Assembly (NCBI GenBank): GCA_036156195.1
Contig: JAYZUZ010000016.1
Coordinates: forward strand, 124,001 to 188,000
From: Abyssibacter sp036156195
Lineage (GTDB): Bacteria > Pseudomonadota > Gammaproteobacteria > Nevskiales > OUC007
DNA: 64,000 bases
Direction: 5' to 3'
A model generated the notes under the pieces. It worked only from the letters and a program-made list of their open reading frames with translations, had not been told where the DNA came from and ran no database searches. This document shows, in pieces, positions 1 through 9,107 of the stretch. A program made the position numbers and the translations under genes. Numbering within the stretch: position 1 is the stretch's first letter; each line of letters opens with the position of its first letter.

Positions 1-761
1 CCGATACGACCGGTTTCATCGGCGGCCATGACGGCACCATCCTGAAGACAACCGATGGTGGCAACAGCTGGTCACTGCAGCACTTCAACCCCGAGCCGCG
101 CCGGCCGGTCATTGTGTACGACCTGATGTTCGATACGCCCGAGCGAGGCTTTGCAGTCGGTAGCTACGGCTTGATCCTGCGGACCACCAATGGCGGCGAG
201 ACCTGGACCCAACTCACGCCGGACATCGAGTTTCTCGGCTTTCACAACAGCCAGATCCAGCGCCTGTCCAACGATGTACTGCTCATCGTCGGCGAAAAAG
301 GGCTGGCCGCTCGCTCGACGGATGATGGCGAAACCTGGGAGATGCTGGTTTCTCCGTACAGCGGGTCGTTTTTTGGCCTGATTCCCGATGACTCCGGAGG
401 CGCCTGGGTTTACGGCATGCGTGGACGGCTTTATCGCATACCGGATGTGCTCGCTGTGGCAACGCAGAATCCCATGGATTATGACCCGTTCATGGCCGAG
501 AACGTCGAAGACCCAGAGGCCATCCAGGCCATGGGCTGGGAGCGAATCAAGACGCCAGCAAGCGAGTCCTTTTTCGGCGCCACAACACGGCCGAACGGCG
601 GTATCACCTTGGTGGGGAACGCCGGGCTGATCCTGAACTCCGATCCTCAGCGTTCCAGCTGGTCCATCCTGCCCAACCCGAACGGCGACACGCTGGCGGG
701 CGTGGTCCCGGTTGACGGCAAACTGCTAACCGTCGGGCGTCAGGGTGTCGAGTGGCACTAG
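1..761 (+). CDS. YCF48-like / BNR-repeat protein, 5' end missing
   Basis: The frame is open from the first bases of the window, so the N-terminus lies outside; the stop is TAG at 759-761. The visible part has several Asp-box (BNR) repeats of the type T-[TD]-[DN]-G-[GE]-x-[ST]-W (for example TTDGGNSW, TTNGGETW, STDDGETW), as in the beta-propeller of YCF48/HCF136. In gammaproteobacteria such proteins are often encoded just before an MMPL-type exporter, as here (113 bases upstream). In that setting they are thought to be periplasmic or outer-membrane helpers of the exporter; this role is inference. The signal peptide cannot be judged because the start is missing. Confidence 0.8.
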   Translation, partial: DTTGFIGGHDGTILKTTDGGNSWSLQHFNPEPRRPVIVYDLMFDTPERGFAVGSYGLILRTTNGGETWTQLTPDIEFLGFHNSQIQRLSNDVLLIVGEKGLAARSTDDGETWEMLVSPYSGSFFGLIPDDSGGAWVYGMRGRLYRIPDVLAVATQNPMDYDPFMAENVEDPEAIQAMGWERIKTPASESFFGATTRPNGGITLVGNAGLILNSDPQRSSWSILPNPNGDTLAGVVPVDGKLLTVGRQGVEWH

Positions 762-873
762 CCCACCGATGATCGCCAGAAGGCACCGCCTGCGGCAACG
801 CATCCAATCTAGCGACTGAATCAAATCTAATGAACGGGCGCGCCGCCGTGGTCGCCCGCTGGGAGACTCGCTC

Positions 874-3453
874 ATGGCCTCGGAAGGCTCTTCACTGACG
901 AATTCACCGGTAGCGCGCGCCATTCTGGGCATTGTCGAGCCGCTGGTGTTTGGCAAACCCGCGCTCACTCTGTTCGTGCTGGCCGCACTGACGGTGTTCT
1001 TCGGCTACCACGCCGCCCGCATTCAGCCGGACGCCGGTTACGAAAAGACCATCCCCATGGAGCACCCGTACATGGGTGCATTCAAGGAGTACTACAGCGA
1101 GTTTGGTGGCGCCAACCTGGTTCTCGTGGCGCTGATGCAGAAAGAAGGCGAGATCTACAACGAGCGCTTTCTTTCGACGCTCAAGCAGGTCACTGACGAT
1201 GTGTTCTTCCTGCCCAACATCGACCGTCCTCGGGTGATGAGCCTGTTCACCCCCAATGTGCGCTTTGTAGAGATCACTGAGCAGGGCTTCGAGGGCGGCG
1301 ACGTCATCCCCTCCGACTACGCACCCTCGGAGGCCATGTTCGGCACCATTAAATCGAATGTCAGCAAGGCGCAGATCATCGGGCGGCTGGTCTCGGAAGA
1401 CGAAACAGGCGCCATGGTCGTCTCCGAACTGCTTGAGGTGGATCCGCAAACCGGCCAACAGGTGGACTACACCCATGTCGCGGAACTGCTGGAGACGATT
1501 CGCGGGCGTATCGAAAGCCCGACCGTCTGGGAATACCGCCTGCGCGAAGCCAGTGGCGACATGGACGCGGGCACTGTCGTGGGCCGTGACTACAGCGAGC
1601 CCGGCAAACTGGAACAGTGGTTTGGCGAGCAGGTTGTCACGCTCCCACAGACGTCGGGCGAGACCCAGACCGTCACCTTCAAGAATCGCGATCTGGACAT
1701 CGTCGCCAGCGACAATCCGGAGTACAACCCGAACCTGCAAGTCCACATCGTGGGCTTTGCCAAGGTCGTCGGAGATATCACTGACGCCACGCTGGAAGTC
1801 GTCGGCTTCTTCGGCCTGGCACTGCTGATGACCTCACTGCTGCTGTGGGGCTACACCGGCTCGATGAAGATGGCATTCCTGCCCATGGCCTGTTCCATCG
1901 TGGCCGTTATCTGGGAATTCGGCCTGTTATCGCTCTTCGGTCTCGGCCTGGACCCCTTCGCGATTCTGGTTCCGTTCCTGGTGCTGGCCGTATCGGTGTC
2001 CCACGGCGTGCAGTACGTCAACGCCTGGGTGGCTGAGGTTGGGCATGGCAGCAGCAGCTATGACGCTTCGCTGGAGACCTTCCGGCGCCTGGCCATTCCG
2101 GGCACGGTCGCGCTGATCACCGATGTGGCGGGCTTTGCGACCATCGCATTGATCGATATTCAGATCATTCAGGAGATGAGCGCCAACGCGGCCTTTGGCG
2201 TGGCGGCCATCATCATCACCAACAAGATCCTGATGCCCGCCTGGCTGACTTACATGCGCATCGGGGATTTGCCGGCTTTCGAGCGGAAACAGCAGGTGCG
2301 TGAAAATCTACTGGCGCCGATGTGGGGGTTTGTCGCCAAGATCACACGCCCCGTGCCGGCCGCCTGCGCCATCTTTGTCGGCATCCTGCTGCTCGGTTGG
2401 GCGTTTTACATGTATCCCAAACTGCAGGTCGGTGATGCGCTGGAGGGCACGCCGGAGCTGCGGCCCGACTCGCGCTTCAACCAGGACGCGCGCGCCATCG
2501 GCCATAACTTCTCGATCGGCATCGACATTCTCAAGGTCATCGCCGAGGCCGATGCCGATGCTTGCGTCAACTTTGACGTGGTCGAAGAAATCGACCGGTT
2601 TGCCTGGCGCATGGACAATGTCGAGGGCGTGGCTTCCACGCTCTCGGTGCTGAACTACGCCAAGATGGTGTACCGCGGGCTGAACGAAGCGCGCCTGTCA
2701 GCCGAAGTCCTGCCGCGCAACCAGTTCTCGCTGGCCCAGTCCACGGCACTGGTGCCCACCACCTCCGGTTTGCTCAATGGCGATTGTTCGGCCATGGCCA
2801 TCTTCATCTTCACCGAAGATCACCGCGCGGAGACCATCAGCCGCATCGTCGATGCAGTCAAACAGTACGAGCAAGAGACATCGGATACCGATGCCGTGAG
2901 TTTCCGACTGGCGACCGGCAATGTCGGTGTGATGGCTGCGACCAACGAAGTGGTGGAGGAACAGGAACTGATGGTCGTGTTCTGGGTGTACGTTGTGGTG
3001 ATCAGCTTCATCTGGCTGTCGTTCCGCAACCTGTCCTCGGTCCTCTCCATCGTGTTGCCCCTGTCGCTGGTTTCGATGATGGCCTACGGCGTCATGGCCT
3101 ATCTGGGCATCGGGCTTAAGGTGGCGACATTGCCAGTGGTGGCCCTGGCCGTCGGCATTGGCGTCGACTACGGCATTTATATCTACGCCACGCTGGAAGA
3201 AGGCGTGAAGTCCGGCAAGTCAATCGAACAGGCCCTGGTCGACACGCTGGGCAAGACAGGTAAGGCCGTGGTGTTCACCGGCATCGCTCTGGGCTTATCC
3301 GTCGCGACTTGGCTGTTCTCGCAGCTGCAGTTCCAGGCAGACATGGGCATTCTGCTGGTCTTCATGTTCACGGCAAATATGTTCGGGGCCATTCTGCTGC
3401 TACCCGCCATTGCCCGATTCACCATGAAACAGCCCAAGGCCGAGAACGCCTAA
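874..3453 (+). CDS. MMPL/RND family transporter
   Basis: 859 residues with the duplicated RND/MMPL layout: one membrane helix near residues 28-46, a large periplasmic loop to about 305, a bundle of helices about 308-480, a single helix near 495-512, a second large loop to about 695, and a second bundle 698-850. The hallmark GIGVDYGIYIY near residue 756 and its first-half counterpart AVSVSHGVQY near 366 are in the usual helices. Proton-driven export of hydrophobic or lipid molecules is the family role; the substrate cannot be read from sequence. GGGAGA precedes the ATG. It follows a YCF48-like gene on the same strand, a pairing known from hydrocarbon- and steroid-metabolising bacteria that also carry DUF1302 and DUF1329 proteins, both present in this window. 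Confidence 0.9.
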   Translation: MASEGSSLTNSPVARAILGIVEPLVFGKPALTLFVLAALTVFFGYHAARIQPDAGYEKTIPMEHPYMGAFKEYYSEFGGANLVLVALMQKEGEIYNERFLSTLKQVTDDVFFLPNIDRPRVMSLFTPNVRFVEITEQGFEGGDVIPSDYAPSEAMFGTIKSNVSKAQIIGRLVSEDETGAMVVSELLEVDPQTGQQVDYTHVAELLETIRGRIESPTVWEYRLREASGDMDAGTVVGRDYSEPGKLEQWFGEQVVTLPQTSGETQTVTFKNRDLDIVASDNPEYNPNLQVHIVGFAKVVGDITDATLEVVGFFGLALLMTSLLLWGYTGSMKMAFLPMACSIVAVIWEFGLLSLFGLGLDPFAILVPFLVLAVSVSHGVQYVNAWVAEVGHGSSSYDASLETFRRLAIPGTVALITDVAGFATIALIDIQIIQEMSANAAFGVAAIIITNKILMPAWLTYMRIGDLPAFERKQQVRENLLAPMWGFVAKITRPVPAACAIFVGILLLGWAFYMYPKLQVGDALEGTPELRPDSRFNQDARAIGHNFSIGIDILKVIAEADADACVNFDVVEEIDRFAWRMDNVEGVASTLSVLNYAKMVYRGLNEARLSAEVLPRNQFSLAQSTALVPTTSGLLNGDCSAMAIFIFTEDHRAETISRIVDAVKQYEQETSDTDAVSFRLATGNVGVMAATNEVVEEQELMVVFWVYVVVISFIWLSFRNLSSVLSIVLPLSLVSMMAYGVMAYLGIGLKVATLPVVALAVGIGVDYGIYIYATLEEGVKSGKSIEQALVDTLGKTGKAVVFTGIALGLSVATWLFSQLQFQADMGILLVFMFTANMFGAILLLPAIARFTMKQPKAENA

Positions 3454-3459
3454 GGCATC

Positions 3460-3488
3460 GGGCGTGAGCTGAGCATCGGCTCACGCCC
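3460..3488 (+). other. perfect 10-bp inverted repeat after the MMPL gene
   Basis: GGGCGTGAGC and GCTCACGCCC flank a 9-base loop, seven bases after the stop codon of the transporter. No T-run follows on the plus strand, so it is a poor intrinsic terminator. It may stabilise the transcript end or act with the next hairpin. Confidence 0.55.
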
Positions 3489-3494
3489 ACTTCA

Positions 3495-3523
3495 CCCATC
3501 GCGGGCTAGGCTCCCGCGATGGG
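3495..3523 (+). promoter_or_regulatory. hairpin covering the start codon of the histidine kinase
   Basis: CCCATCGCGGG (3495-3505) and CCCGCGATGGG (3513-3523) form a perfect 11-bp stem with a 7-base loop. The ATG at 3519-3521 is in the 3' arm, and the only SD-like bases (TAGG, 3507-3510) are in the loop. An in-frame TAG at 3507 excludes an upstream start, and no good downstream start exists before the PAS domain. The structure could therefore limit translation of the kinase. Function is inferred; the palindrome is seen directly. Confidence 0.5.
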
Positions 3524-4661
3524 CAGCCCATCGAACACCCCCTCACCGACGCGCGCACCGCTCAGCGGCCTGCTGCGCGAAGCCGAGTTCATCACAGCAT
3601 TGCTGGAACATGCCGGTGATGGGGTGGTGGCCTGTGACGCCGACGGCAACCTGGCCTTGTTTAACCAGACCTCGCGTGAGTGGCACGGAATGGACGCCAT
3701 GACGCTGCCGCCGGAACACTGGTCATCCCGATACGATTTGTTCCATGCCGACGGCATCACACCATTGGCGATGGAAGACATCCCCCTCTTCCGTGCGTTT
3801 TCCGGCGAGCATGTACGCAGTGCGGGCATGGTCATTGCCCGGCATGGTCATCCGCCACGCCACATCGAAGCCGAGGGTCGGCCCATTTACAGCGCCGCGG
3901 GCGACAAGCTAGGGGCGGTCGTGATGATGCACGACGTCACCGAACGTGAGCGCGCCCGCCAGGCATTGGAAGACCATGCCGAACTCCTCGCGCAGCGGGT
4001 GCGCGATCTTAGCGAACTGGCCTACGCCACCTCCCACGACCTCAGTGAGCCGCTACGCGGCATCCGCGGCCACCTCGATCGTGTCGATCTGACGCAGCTT
4101 GCGCCACAGGCCGCCGAAGCCGTGGGCGTGGCAAAGGCCGAGGCCCAGCGGATGCAGGCGCTCATGCAGGGGTTGCTCCACTATGTACAACTCGATCAGC
4201 GGCCCCTGCAGCCCGAGACCACCAGTGTGGAAGCCCTGCTGGATCGCGCAATGGACAGCCTCGGACTGCCGAGAGACGACCCGCGCATTCAGCGGCCACA
4301 GCAACCCTGCCCGCTGCGCGCCGATCCCGTGGTTCTTACCCAGGCCTTGCGCTGTGGTCTTGATAACGCACTGAAATTTCACGCCCCGGGGGTCCGGGCA
4401 GCGATCACCATTACGGCCACGCGTCACCAGGACAGCGTCCAGATCCGGCTATCGGACCAGGGCGTGGGGATCGAGCCCCGACGCGCCCGCCGGGCATTTC
4501 GCATCTTTCAGCGCCTGCACCCTCGCACCCTGTTCCCAGGCCATGGCATTGGCCTGGCAATGGTGCTGCGCGCAGCTCAACTTCATGGCGGATCGGCCGA
4601 TCTGGAGAACAACCCCGGACCCGGCGTCACGCTCATCATCAGGGTTCCACAAGGCGGCTGA
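3519..4661 (+). CDS. PAS-domain sensor histidine kinase (soluble)
   Basis: 380 residues. A PAS-like domain spans about 20-142 and ends in the typical VMMHDVTERERAR linker. The dimerisation and phospho-acceptor helix carries H173 in TSHDLSEPLRG, the variant H-box common in phytochrome-type and other soluble kinases. The C-terminal ATPase shows an N-box (DNALKFH), G1 (DQGVGIEP) and G2 (GHGIGLAMV). No signal peptide or membrane helix is visible, so it should sense a cytoplasmic signal. It is followed 11 bases later by a single-domain response regulator, its likely phosphorylation partner. The start codon lies in a strong hairpin. Confidence 0.9.
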   Translation: MGSPSNTPSPTRAPLSGLLREAEFITALLEHAGDGVVACDADGNLALFNQTSREWHGMDAMTLPPEHWSSRYDLFHADGITPLAMEDIPLFRAFSGEHVRSAGMVIARHGHPPRHIEAEGRPIYSAAGDKLGAVVMMHDVTERERARQALEDHAELLAQRVRDLSELAYATSHDLSEPLRGIRGHLDRVDLTQLAPQAAEAVGVAKAEAQRMQALMQGLLHYVQLDQRPLQPETTSVEALLDRAMDSLGLPRDDPRIQRPQQPCPLRADPVVLTQALRCGLDNALKFHAPGVRAAITITATRHQDSVQIRLSDQGVGIEPRRARRAFRIFQRLHPRTLFPGHGIGLAMVLRAAQLHGGSADLENNPGPGVTLIIRVPQGG

Positions 4662-4672
4662 GTGAAACGATC

Positions 4673-5092
4673 ATGCAAGACATACTGCTCATCGATGATT
4701 CCGTGTCGGACCGCATGCTGATCAAGCAGGCCTTCGACCTGACCTGTGCTGACGTTCGCCTGCACAATGCCGAAGATGGCGAACAGGGGCTGGCAGCGCT
4801 GGAAGAATGTCCCGGGATTCGGCTGGTCCTGCTGGACCTCAATATGCCGGGAATGGACGGCCTGGAGTTTCTCGAATCCCTCGCGCCAGAAACACGTGCC
4901 TGCACGGCCGTTCTGGTGCTCAGTTCTAGCCAGCTGCCGGATGACATTCACGAGGCGTATCAGGCCGGGGTCAACGCCTACATCCCCAAGCCACTCGATT
5001 TTGACGGCTATGTTCAGATCGCGCAGGGTGTGCAGCAGTGCTGGTTGCAGACAGCCCGCCTGCCACCCCCCGAACGCTGCGTAGCCCGCTAG
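4673..5092 (+). CDS. single-domain response regulator (Rcp1-like)
   Basis: 139 residues forming only a receiver domain, with no output domain. The acidic pair is D8-D9, the phospho-acceptor D55 is in LLDLNMPGMDG, the switch serine is in VLSSS near 84, and K106 is in AYIPKPLDF. The shape resembles the small receivers that partner soluble PAS or phytochrome kinases. It starts 11 bases after the kinase and is probably co-transcribed with it. Output must pass through protein contact or phosphorelay; no target is encoded nearby. Confidence 0.9.
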   Translation: MQDILLIDDSVSDRMLIKQAFDLTCADVRLHNAEDGEQGLAALEECPGIRLVLLDLNMPGMDGLEFLESLAPETRACTAVLVLSSSQLPDDIHEAYQAGVNAYIPKPLDFDGYVQIAQGVQQCWLQTARLPPPERCVAR

Positions 5093-5145
5093 GGAAGCAC
5101 TGACCTGTTTGCAGGCTGGCCGCCTGCCCTCAACGGACTCAATCG

Positions 5146-5991
5146 ATGCCCACACTGATGGAATGCGGTTCGTTCTCTCACGCTGGCGCGCGCCTGGCCT
5201 ACTCGTTGGCCGGGCCTGCCAGCGGCCCGCGCATCGTGCTCATGCACGGGATTCTGATGGACTCGCTGCTCAATCGGGACCTGGCTGAGGCACTGGCGCA
5301 GGCCGGCTATCGCGTGGCACTCCTCGACTTGCAAGGCCACGGCCGCAGCGACAAAACCACCCGTGCGCAGGACCTGCGCATTGATTTGTTTGGTCAGCAG
5401 GCCATCGCATTACTCGACCACCTGGGATGGTCGCGTGCGGTACTCGGTGGCGTCTCGCTGGGTGCGATTACCGCGCTCCACGCCGCCGTGCAGGCACCTA
5501 ACCGGGTCAATGGCCTGTTTCTCGAAATGCCGGTCATGGAACGAGCCGCCCCGGCTGCCGCGCTGATGCTGGTCCCCCTCATGGTCGGGGCACGCTACGC
5601 CACCAGACCCTGGCGATTCGGTGCACGCCAATTGCGACGCCTGCCCCGGCCACAGCGCGGCCTCTGGCAAAGCCTGCTGAACACCGTCAGCCAGGATCCC
5701 GAACACCTAGCAGCCGTCATCCACGGCGTGCTTTCGGGGCCCGTTGTTCCACCGCTGCGAGAGCGCCTGCGGCTGTCGATGCCGGCGCTGGTCGTCGGCC
5801 ACGCAGGCGACTGGTTACACAACCTGAAGGATGCACGGGCGCTGTCGCAGGAACTGCCCAATGCCGAGCTCATCATCGCGCGTTCGCCACTCGAGCTACG
5901 GACGCGACCGACACGGCTCATGCCAGAGATTCTGCGCTTTTTCGAACGCACCCAGGCCGACCCGCAGACCTCGGATCAACAACAGGCATGA
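5146..5991 (+). CDS. alpha/beta hydrolase, possibly lacking the catalytic histidine
   Basis: 281 residues with the alpha/beta-hydrolase fold: oxyanion strand and loop LMHGILMD near 32-39, the DLQGHGRSD turn near 61-69, and the nucleophile elbow GGVSLGA with S104. Near the C-terminus, where the catalytic histidine is normally found, the sequence is IIARSPLELRTRP and no clear histidine is seen. It may be a divergent or inactive hydrolase. Its stop overlaps the next start (ATGA), so the two hydrolases are translationally coupled. Substrate unknown. An alternative ATG lies four codons downstream. Confidence 0.8.
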   Translation: MPTLMECGSFSHAGARLAYSLAGPASGPRIVLMHGILMDSLLNRDLAEALAQAGYRVALLDLQGHGRSDKTTRAQDLRIDLFGQQAIALLDHLGWSRAVLGGVSLGAITALHAAVQAPNRVNGLFLEMPVMERAAPAAALMLVPLMVGARYATRPWRFGARQLRRLPRPQRGLWQSLLNTVSQDPEHLAAVIHGVLSGPVVPPLRERLRLSMPALVVGHAGDWLHNLKDARALSQELPNAELIIARSPLELRTRPTRLMPEILRFFERTQADPQTSDQQQA

Positions 5992-6998
5992 GCCTGGACC
6001 GCAAGGACTGGCTGCAGCACGCAGCCGATGGCGGCGTTTGTCGGGTCACCCATATCGTGGACACATCGGCCCCGATGAATACGCCGATTGTGCTGTTGCC
6101 AGGCATGTTCACCAGTCGCCGGTTCTGGCTGTCGGATCGCAACATCGGACTTGCCGCCTACCTGGCCGGGCAAGGCCACGCCTGCTGGATCATTGAGCGT
6201 CGAGGTATCGGCCACACTCACCCGAACACCGCGCGTCCGGGTGCAGATGAACACCTGCGCCACGACCTGCCCCTGTTGGCCCAGCTGACCTACGAACAAA
6301 CGAATCGGCCAGCCGTCTGGATCGGCCATTCGTTTGGTGGTCAGCTTGCTGCGCGGGTCGTCAATGAAGGGCTTGCCCCGGAGCAAGTGGCTGGCCTCAT
6401 TCTGCTGGCGACACAAACAGCACGCGGCAAACGCTGGCTCGTACCACCGCTGTCCACCGCACTGCTCGCAATTGCTCGACGCCTCGGCCGGATCCCGGCG
6501 CGGCTGGCAGGACTGGGGCCAGAGGATGAACCCGCTGCGGCGATCGAGGACTCCATCCGGTGGACCATTGATGCCAGACGAACCGGAGGCTGGCCTGCAC
6601 GCCTGAATACGCTGACCGCACCTGTTCTGGCGATCGCGTCGCGGCAGGATCGGGTCGATCCCGCCACGGGCTGCCGCCAGCTATTTGAGCAAGTCGGTTC
6701 GGCTGACAAACACTGGTGGTTGCTGGGCAATCCCCCGACAACGCCCGGCCCGTTCGACCACCCCGGGTTGGTCGTGAGCAAGCGGGCGCAAACGCATGTC
6801 TGGCCGCGCCTGTCGGAATGGATTGCGCAGCGGGGTGGCGGCGAGACCGCCACCCCGCACTCCGCTAGCCGACGGGCGTGGTGGAGCCGTCCAGATATAC
6901 GGTCGAGCGACCGGGGTTGGTCATCAGATAGGACTGGCCACCCTCGGCAGGCTTGGCCAGCAGTTCGGGCTGCCCTGGCAGGAACAGCGGGCGCTTAA
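5988..6998 (+). CDS. alpha/beta hydrolase with antisense-overlapping C-terminal tail
   Basis: 336 residues. The elbow WIGHSFGG places the nucleophile at S115; an acid in SRQDRVDP and a histidine in PFDHPGL complete a plausible triad. The fold appears to end near residue 285 (SEWIAQRGGG). The last ~50 residues (about 6843-6998) are low-complexity, rich in Ser/Arg/Trp, and largely antisense to the 3' end of the convergent MaoC gene, so the reading frame may simply run on. The ATG overlaps the previous stop by four bases. Substrate unknown; esterase or lipase activity is plausible. Confidence 0.8.
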   Translation: MSLDRKDWLQHAADGGVCRVTHIVDTSAPMNTPIVLLPGMFTSRRFWLSDRNIGLAAYLAGQGHACWIIERRGIGHTHPNTARPGADEHLRHDLPLLAQLTYEQTNRPAVWIGHSFGGQLAARVVNEGLAPEQVAGLILLATQTARGKRWLVPPLSTALLAIARRLGRIPARLAGLGPEDEPAAAIEDSIRWTIDARRTGGWPARLNTLTAPVLAIASRQDRVDPATGCRQLFEQVGSADKHWWLLGNPPTTPGPFDHPGLVVSKRAQTHVWPRLSEWIAQRGGGETATPHSASRRAWWSRPDIRSSDRGWSSDRTGHPRQAWPAVRAALAGTAGA

Positions 6999-7752
6999 AG
7001 GCCACATCCAAGGTACAAGCGCCCTCGACCATGTCGCCCCCGCAACGCGCGACAGCGCTGGCAAACGACCACATGCCATGCGCGATGGCACGCTTGAACC
7101 CAAACAACTTCGCAGCCACGGCATGCATGTGGATCGGGTTCACATCCCCGGCCACGACACCGTAGCGACGGCCGATATTGCTCGCAGCCTTCCAGCGATC
7201 CACCACGCTGTACTCATCCCACACCGGCGGCTCCCAGCCCTTCTTGCCACCCCCGGTCGAGGATTTCTTGCCGGGGTCACGAATCAGGTTGGTGCTAATG
7301 CTCTCCCAGACGCACTGCTCGTCGGTATCGACGATCCGCGTCTGCAGGTCGAATTCAAGCCCCTTGTCCACCGGACGGTGCCCTTCGACCACAACATGCA
7401 CGCCCAGTGGCTCATTCTGATGCAGCGCCCGGTGCTGATGGACCACGTTGCGCATATGCACAGCGCCCAGCAGACGTAAGGGAAACGCCTCATGGGTGAG
7501 CACGGCCATATGCAGCGGTGCCGCCATGATGTGGGGATAGGTTGCAGGCAACAGCCCGTTGGACTCGAACCCACACAGCTTGCGGTACTTGGCGACCTGC
7601 CTAGCGGATGCCGGTGCAGGCGCGAGATGCGCTTCGAGCCGGGGGATGTCCTGTCCGGGCGCCAGACGCACAGCGCCCGGCTTGGCCGCCTTGGCGAAAC
7701 TGACCCAGACCGAAGGCGGTGCGTCGAACTGCAGATTGGCGGCTGCGCTCAT
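6865..7752 (-). CDS. MaoC-like (R)-hydratase, HtdX type
   Basis: 295 residues, double hot-dog length. The hydratase-2 motif is seen as AGDVNPIHMH, with D203 and H208 as the expected catalytic pair, followed by AIAHGMW. The family hydrates trans-2-enoyl-CoA (or ACP) to the (R)-3-hydroxyacyl form. It starts two bases after the stop of a two-domain FabG4-type reductase, the arrangement known for mycobacterial HtdX (Rv0241c) and FabG4 (Rv0242c). The two probably act in consecutive steps of acyl-chain synthesis or breakdown. Its 3' end overlaps the convergent hydrolase by 134 bases. Confidence 0.88.
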   Translation of the reverse strand: MSAAANLQFDAPPSVWVSFAKAAKPGAVRLAPGQDIPRLEAHLAPAPASARQVAKYRKLCGFESNGLLPATYPHIMAAPLHMAVLTHEAFPLRLLGAVHMRNVVHQHRALHQNEPLGVHVVVEGHRPVDKGLEFDLQTRIVDTDEQCVWESISTNLIRDPGKKSSTGGGKKGWEPPVWDEYSVVDRWKAASNIGRRYGVVAGDVNPIHMHAVAAKLFGFKRAIAHGMWSFASAVARCGGDMVEGACTLDVAFKRPLFLPGQPELLAKPAEGGQSYLMTNPGRSTVYLDGSTTPVG

Positions 7753-7754
7753 GA

Positions 7755-9107
7755 TCAGGCTCCGATGAGGCTTTGACCGCAGACGCGAATCGTCTGCCCC
7801 GTAATCCCAACGGCGCCTGGCGTCGTCAGGAACTTGATCAACTCGGCGACATCTTCCGGCTGGCCACCCTGGGACAGGGAGTTCATCCGACGGCCTGCCT
7901 CGCGAATCATGAAGGGCATTTCGGCGGTCATCCGTGTTTCGATGAAGCCGGGTGCCACAGCGTTCACCGTGATACCACGCTTGGCCTGCTCCTCTGACTG
8001 GGCCGCCACGTAACCGATCAGGCCGGCCTTGGTGGCGCCATAGTTGGTCTGCCCCATGTTCCCGGCGATTCCGCCGATGGACGACAAGCAGACGATGCGG
8101 CCGCCGTCGTTAATGACCTGTTCACCCAGCAACACCTCATCAATCGCGAGAATGGCGCCGAGGTTAATCGACAAGACCATGTCCCACAGGTGCTCCTTCA
8201 TATTCGCCAGCGTCTTGTCACGCGTGACGCCGGCGTTATGAACAACAATGTCGACGCCACCGTGCTGCTCCTTAAAGTAGGTCGCAATCTTCTCAGGCGC
8301 GCTGGGGTCGGTGATGTCCATGGGCAGGGCCGCCCCACCAATCTTGACCACCGTGGCATTCAGGGTTTCCTCATCTGCGGGGATATCCAGGCAGACGACG
8401 TGGGCGCCCTCGGCCGCCAGTCGCTCAGCGGTGGCCGCGCCAATCCCGCGAGCCCCGCCTGTGACCAGCGCCACCTTGCCGTCCAGTGCCCCTGACAGGG
8501 GAATCGCCTCAGGAGACTTGGCCTGCAGGCCGACATGAACCGGCTGGGCATCCACGTAGGCGGAATGACCACTGAGGAAAAAGCGCAAGGGCGCAGCCAG
8601 ACGGGTTTCTGCGCCTTTGGCTACATGAATCAGGTTAGCCGTTGCGCCGCGTTTGCCAATTTCCTTGCCGATAGAACGCACAAAGCCCTCGGTGGCTCTC
8701 GCTGTGGCAACGGCCTTGGGATCGGCCCCTTCCGCAGGCTCACTGGCCAGCACCAGCAGGCGGGCGTTCGCCGCAATCTGGCGCATGACCGGATGAAAGA
8801 ACTGATAGAGCTGTTTCAAACCATCGACACCATCAATGCCGGTCACATCCAGGACCAGGGCGTCGTATTTCGCGCCCTCAGCAGCCGAGGCGACCACAGT
8901 CGCGCCGGCGCCTTCCAGTTCGCCGCGCACCGCGGCTGCCACGCTGCCATCTTCCGCGGTGCCGAAGAGCACCTGCAGGCCTGCCAGCGGTTGCTCTGCA
9001 TAGCGGGTGCTCGCGCGCTTGAGTTCAACGGGCGTGGGCAAGCCAACAGACTTGATGACGTTGCGCAGCGTGGGCTGGCTGGCCAGGCGTAATAGGTAAT
9101 CGCTCAT
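7755..9107 (-). CDS. fabG4: two-domain 3-oxoacyl-ACP/CoA reductase (FabG4-like)
   Basis: 450 residues, about twice the length of normal FabG. The N-terminal ~200 residues form a degenerate Rossmann-like domain; the C-terminal SDR domain has TGGARGIG (216-223), NNAG-equivalent HNAG near 290, and S343, Y356 and K360 as the catalytic set. This is the high-molecular-weight FabG type best known as mycobacterial FabG4, which reduces 3-oxoacyl-CoA with NADH. Downstream and nearly overlapping is the MaoC hydratase. The opposite-strand racemase starts 234 bases away, so the two transcripts diverge from a shared region. Confidence 0.9.
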   Translation of the reverse strand: MSDYLLRLASQPTLRNVIKSVGLPTPVELKRASTRYAEQPLAGLQVLFGTAEDGSVAAAVRGELEGAGATVVASAAEGAKYDALVLDVTGIDGVDGLKQLYQFFHPVMRQIAANARLLVLASEPAEGADPKAVATARATEGFVRSIGKEIGKRGATANLIHVAKGAETRLAAPLRFFLSGHSAYVDAQPVHVGLQAKSPEAIPLSGALDGKVALVTGGARGIGAATAERLAAEGAHVVCLDIPADEETLNATVVKIGGAALPMDITDPSAPEKIATYFKEQHGGVDIVVHNAGVTRDKTLANMKEHLWDMVLSINLGAILAIDEVLLGEQVINDGGRIVCLSSIGGIAGNMGQTNYGATKAGLIGYVAAQSEEQAKRGITVNAVAPGFIETRMTAEMPFMIREAGRRMNSLSQGGQPEDVAELIKFLTTPGAVGITGQTIRVCGQSLIGA

